Assembly (NCBI RefSeq): GCF_000972495.1
Contig: NZ_LATM01000002.1
Location: 428,134 to 492,133 of the forward strand
From: Hymenobacter terrenus
GTDB taxonomy: Bacteria; Bacteroidota; Bacteroidia; Cytophagales; Hymenobacteraceae
Direction: 5' to 3'
Length of the DNA: 64,000 nt
Below, piece by piece: positions 63,951 through 64,000 of the stretch. Each line of letters begins with the position of its first letter. Position 1 is the first letter of the stretch. The position numbers were made by a program, and so were the translations under genes. Under the pieces are notes generated by a model that did not search any database, was not told the origin of the DNA, and saw only the letters and a program-made list of their open reading frames with translations.

Positions 63951-64000
63951 TGTATGCTTCCCTAAACAGAGAGCCAGTCAGAAGTAGAGAGAAGCGTATT
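63951..64000 (+). mobile_element. Left end of a second IS407-like element (runs off the window)
   Basis: TGTATGCTTCCCTAAACAGA and the bases after it closely match the left end at 48956-49006 (TGTACGCTTCCCTAAATAGG onward), with about nine differences in 50. Both reach the same aCGTATT block. It therefore starts a related but diverged copy, whose transposase genes lie beyond the window. Confidence 0.8.

Overview
The window looks like a chromosome segment of a Bacteroidota bacterium, most likely Hymenobacter or a close relative. The reasons are a SusC/SusD pair, type IX secretion (T9SS) C-terminal sorting domains on several secreted proteins, hybrid two-component regulators with an AraC output, Bacteroidota-type -7 elements (TAnnTTTG), and a fairly GC-rich composition broken by AT-rich intergenic stretches. 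No rRNA, tRNA or CRISPR array was recognised.

Layout. (1) 1-8396, minus strand: an exopolysaccharide operon read right to left. It holds a receiver protein, an initiating sugar transferase, a short TolC-like protein, a Wzz/Wzc-like copolymerase, an O-antigen ligase-like polymerase, a GT2 glycosyltransferase, an acyltransferase and a GT2 cut by the window edge. The first four genes overlap by 4 bp each. (2) 9028-14685: a large hybrid histidine kinase, a DUF4184 membrane protein and a T9SS-secreted glycosidase with a PA14 domain. (3) 15820-27392, minus strand: a polysaccharide utilisation locus (PUL). It has a beta-helix protein, a heparinase II/III-like lyase, SusD, SusC, a GH88 unsaturated glucuronyl hydrolase and a chimaeric sugar kinase/permease. 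A hybrid sensor with a sugar-binding periplasmic domain lies at 28597-31509. The enzymes suggest import and cleavage of a uronic-acid polysaccharide: the lyase makes unsaturated oligomers, which GH88 hydrolyses. A decayed fragment resembling a contractile-injection baseplate protein abuts its distal end. (4) 31641-38198: remnants (IS5-type transposase, lectin lipoprotein), small unknown genes, and an XRE regulator preceded by three 39-bp palindromes at an exact 42-bp period. (5) 38491-47923: an AraC regulator with a membrane domain, two large T9SS proteins, and a PhyH oxygenase / sugar porter / AraC group. (6) 48066-50163: a susD pseudogene truncated by an IS3-family (IS407-like) element. (7) 50798-53699: a polymorphic-toxin module of PAAR-like DUF4280, HINT peptidase and C-terminal toxin, followed by two likely immunity genes. 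(8) 54119-63877: a sugar-acid catabolic region with a GlcD-like oxidase, a frameshifted LacI regulator, an SDR/mannonate dehydratase chimaera, a broken PQQ dehydrogenase, a two-domain DUF1080 protein with a premature stop, and an intact GH5. The last 50 bases match the left end of the IS407-like element.

The strongest overall impression is decay of sugar-utilisation genes. Two in-frame deletion chimaeras and at least eight genes with nonsense, frameshift or truncation lesions lie in the window, while the exopolysaccharide operon, the main susCD pair and the toxin module look intact. Some single-base frameshifts could be sequencing errors, but the nonsense codons, internal deletions and chimaeric junctions are harder to explain that way.
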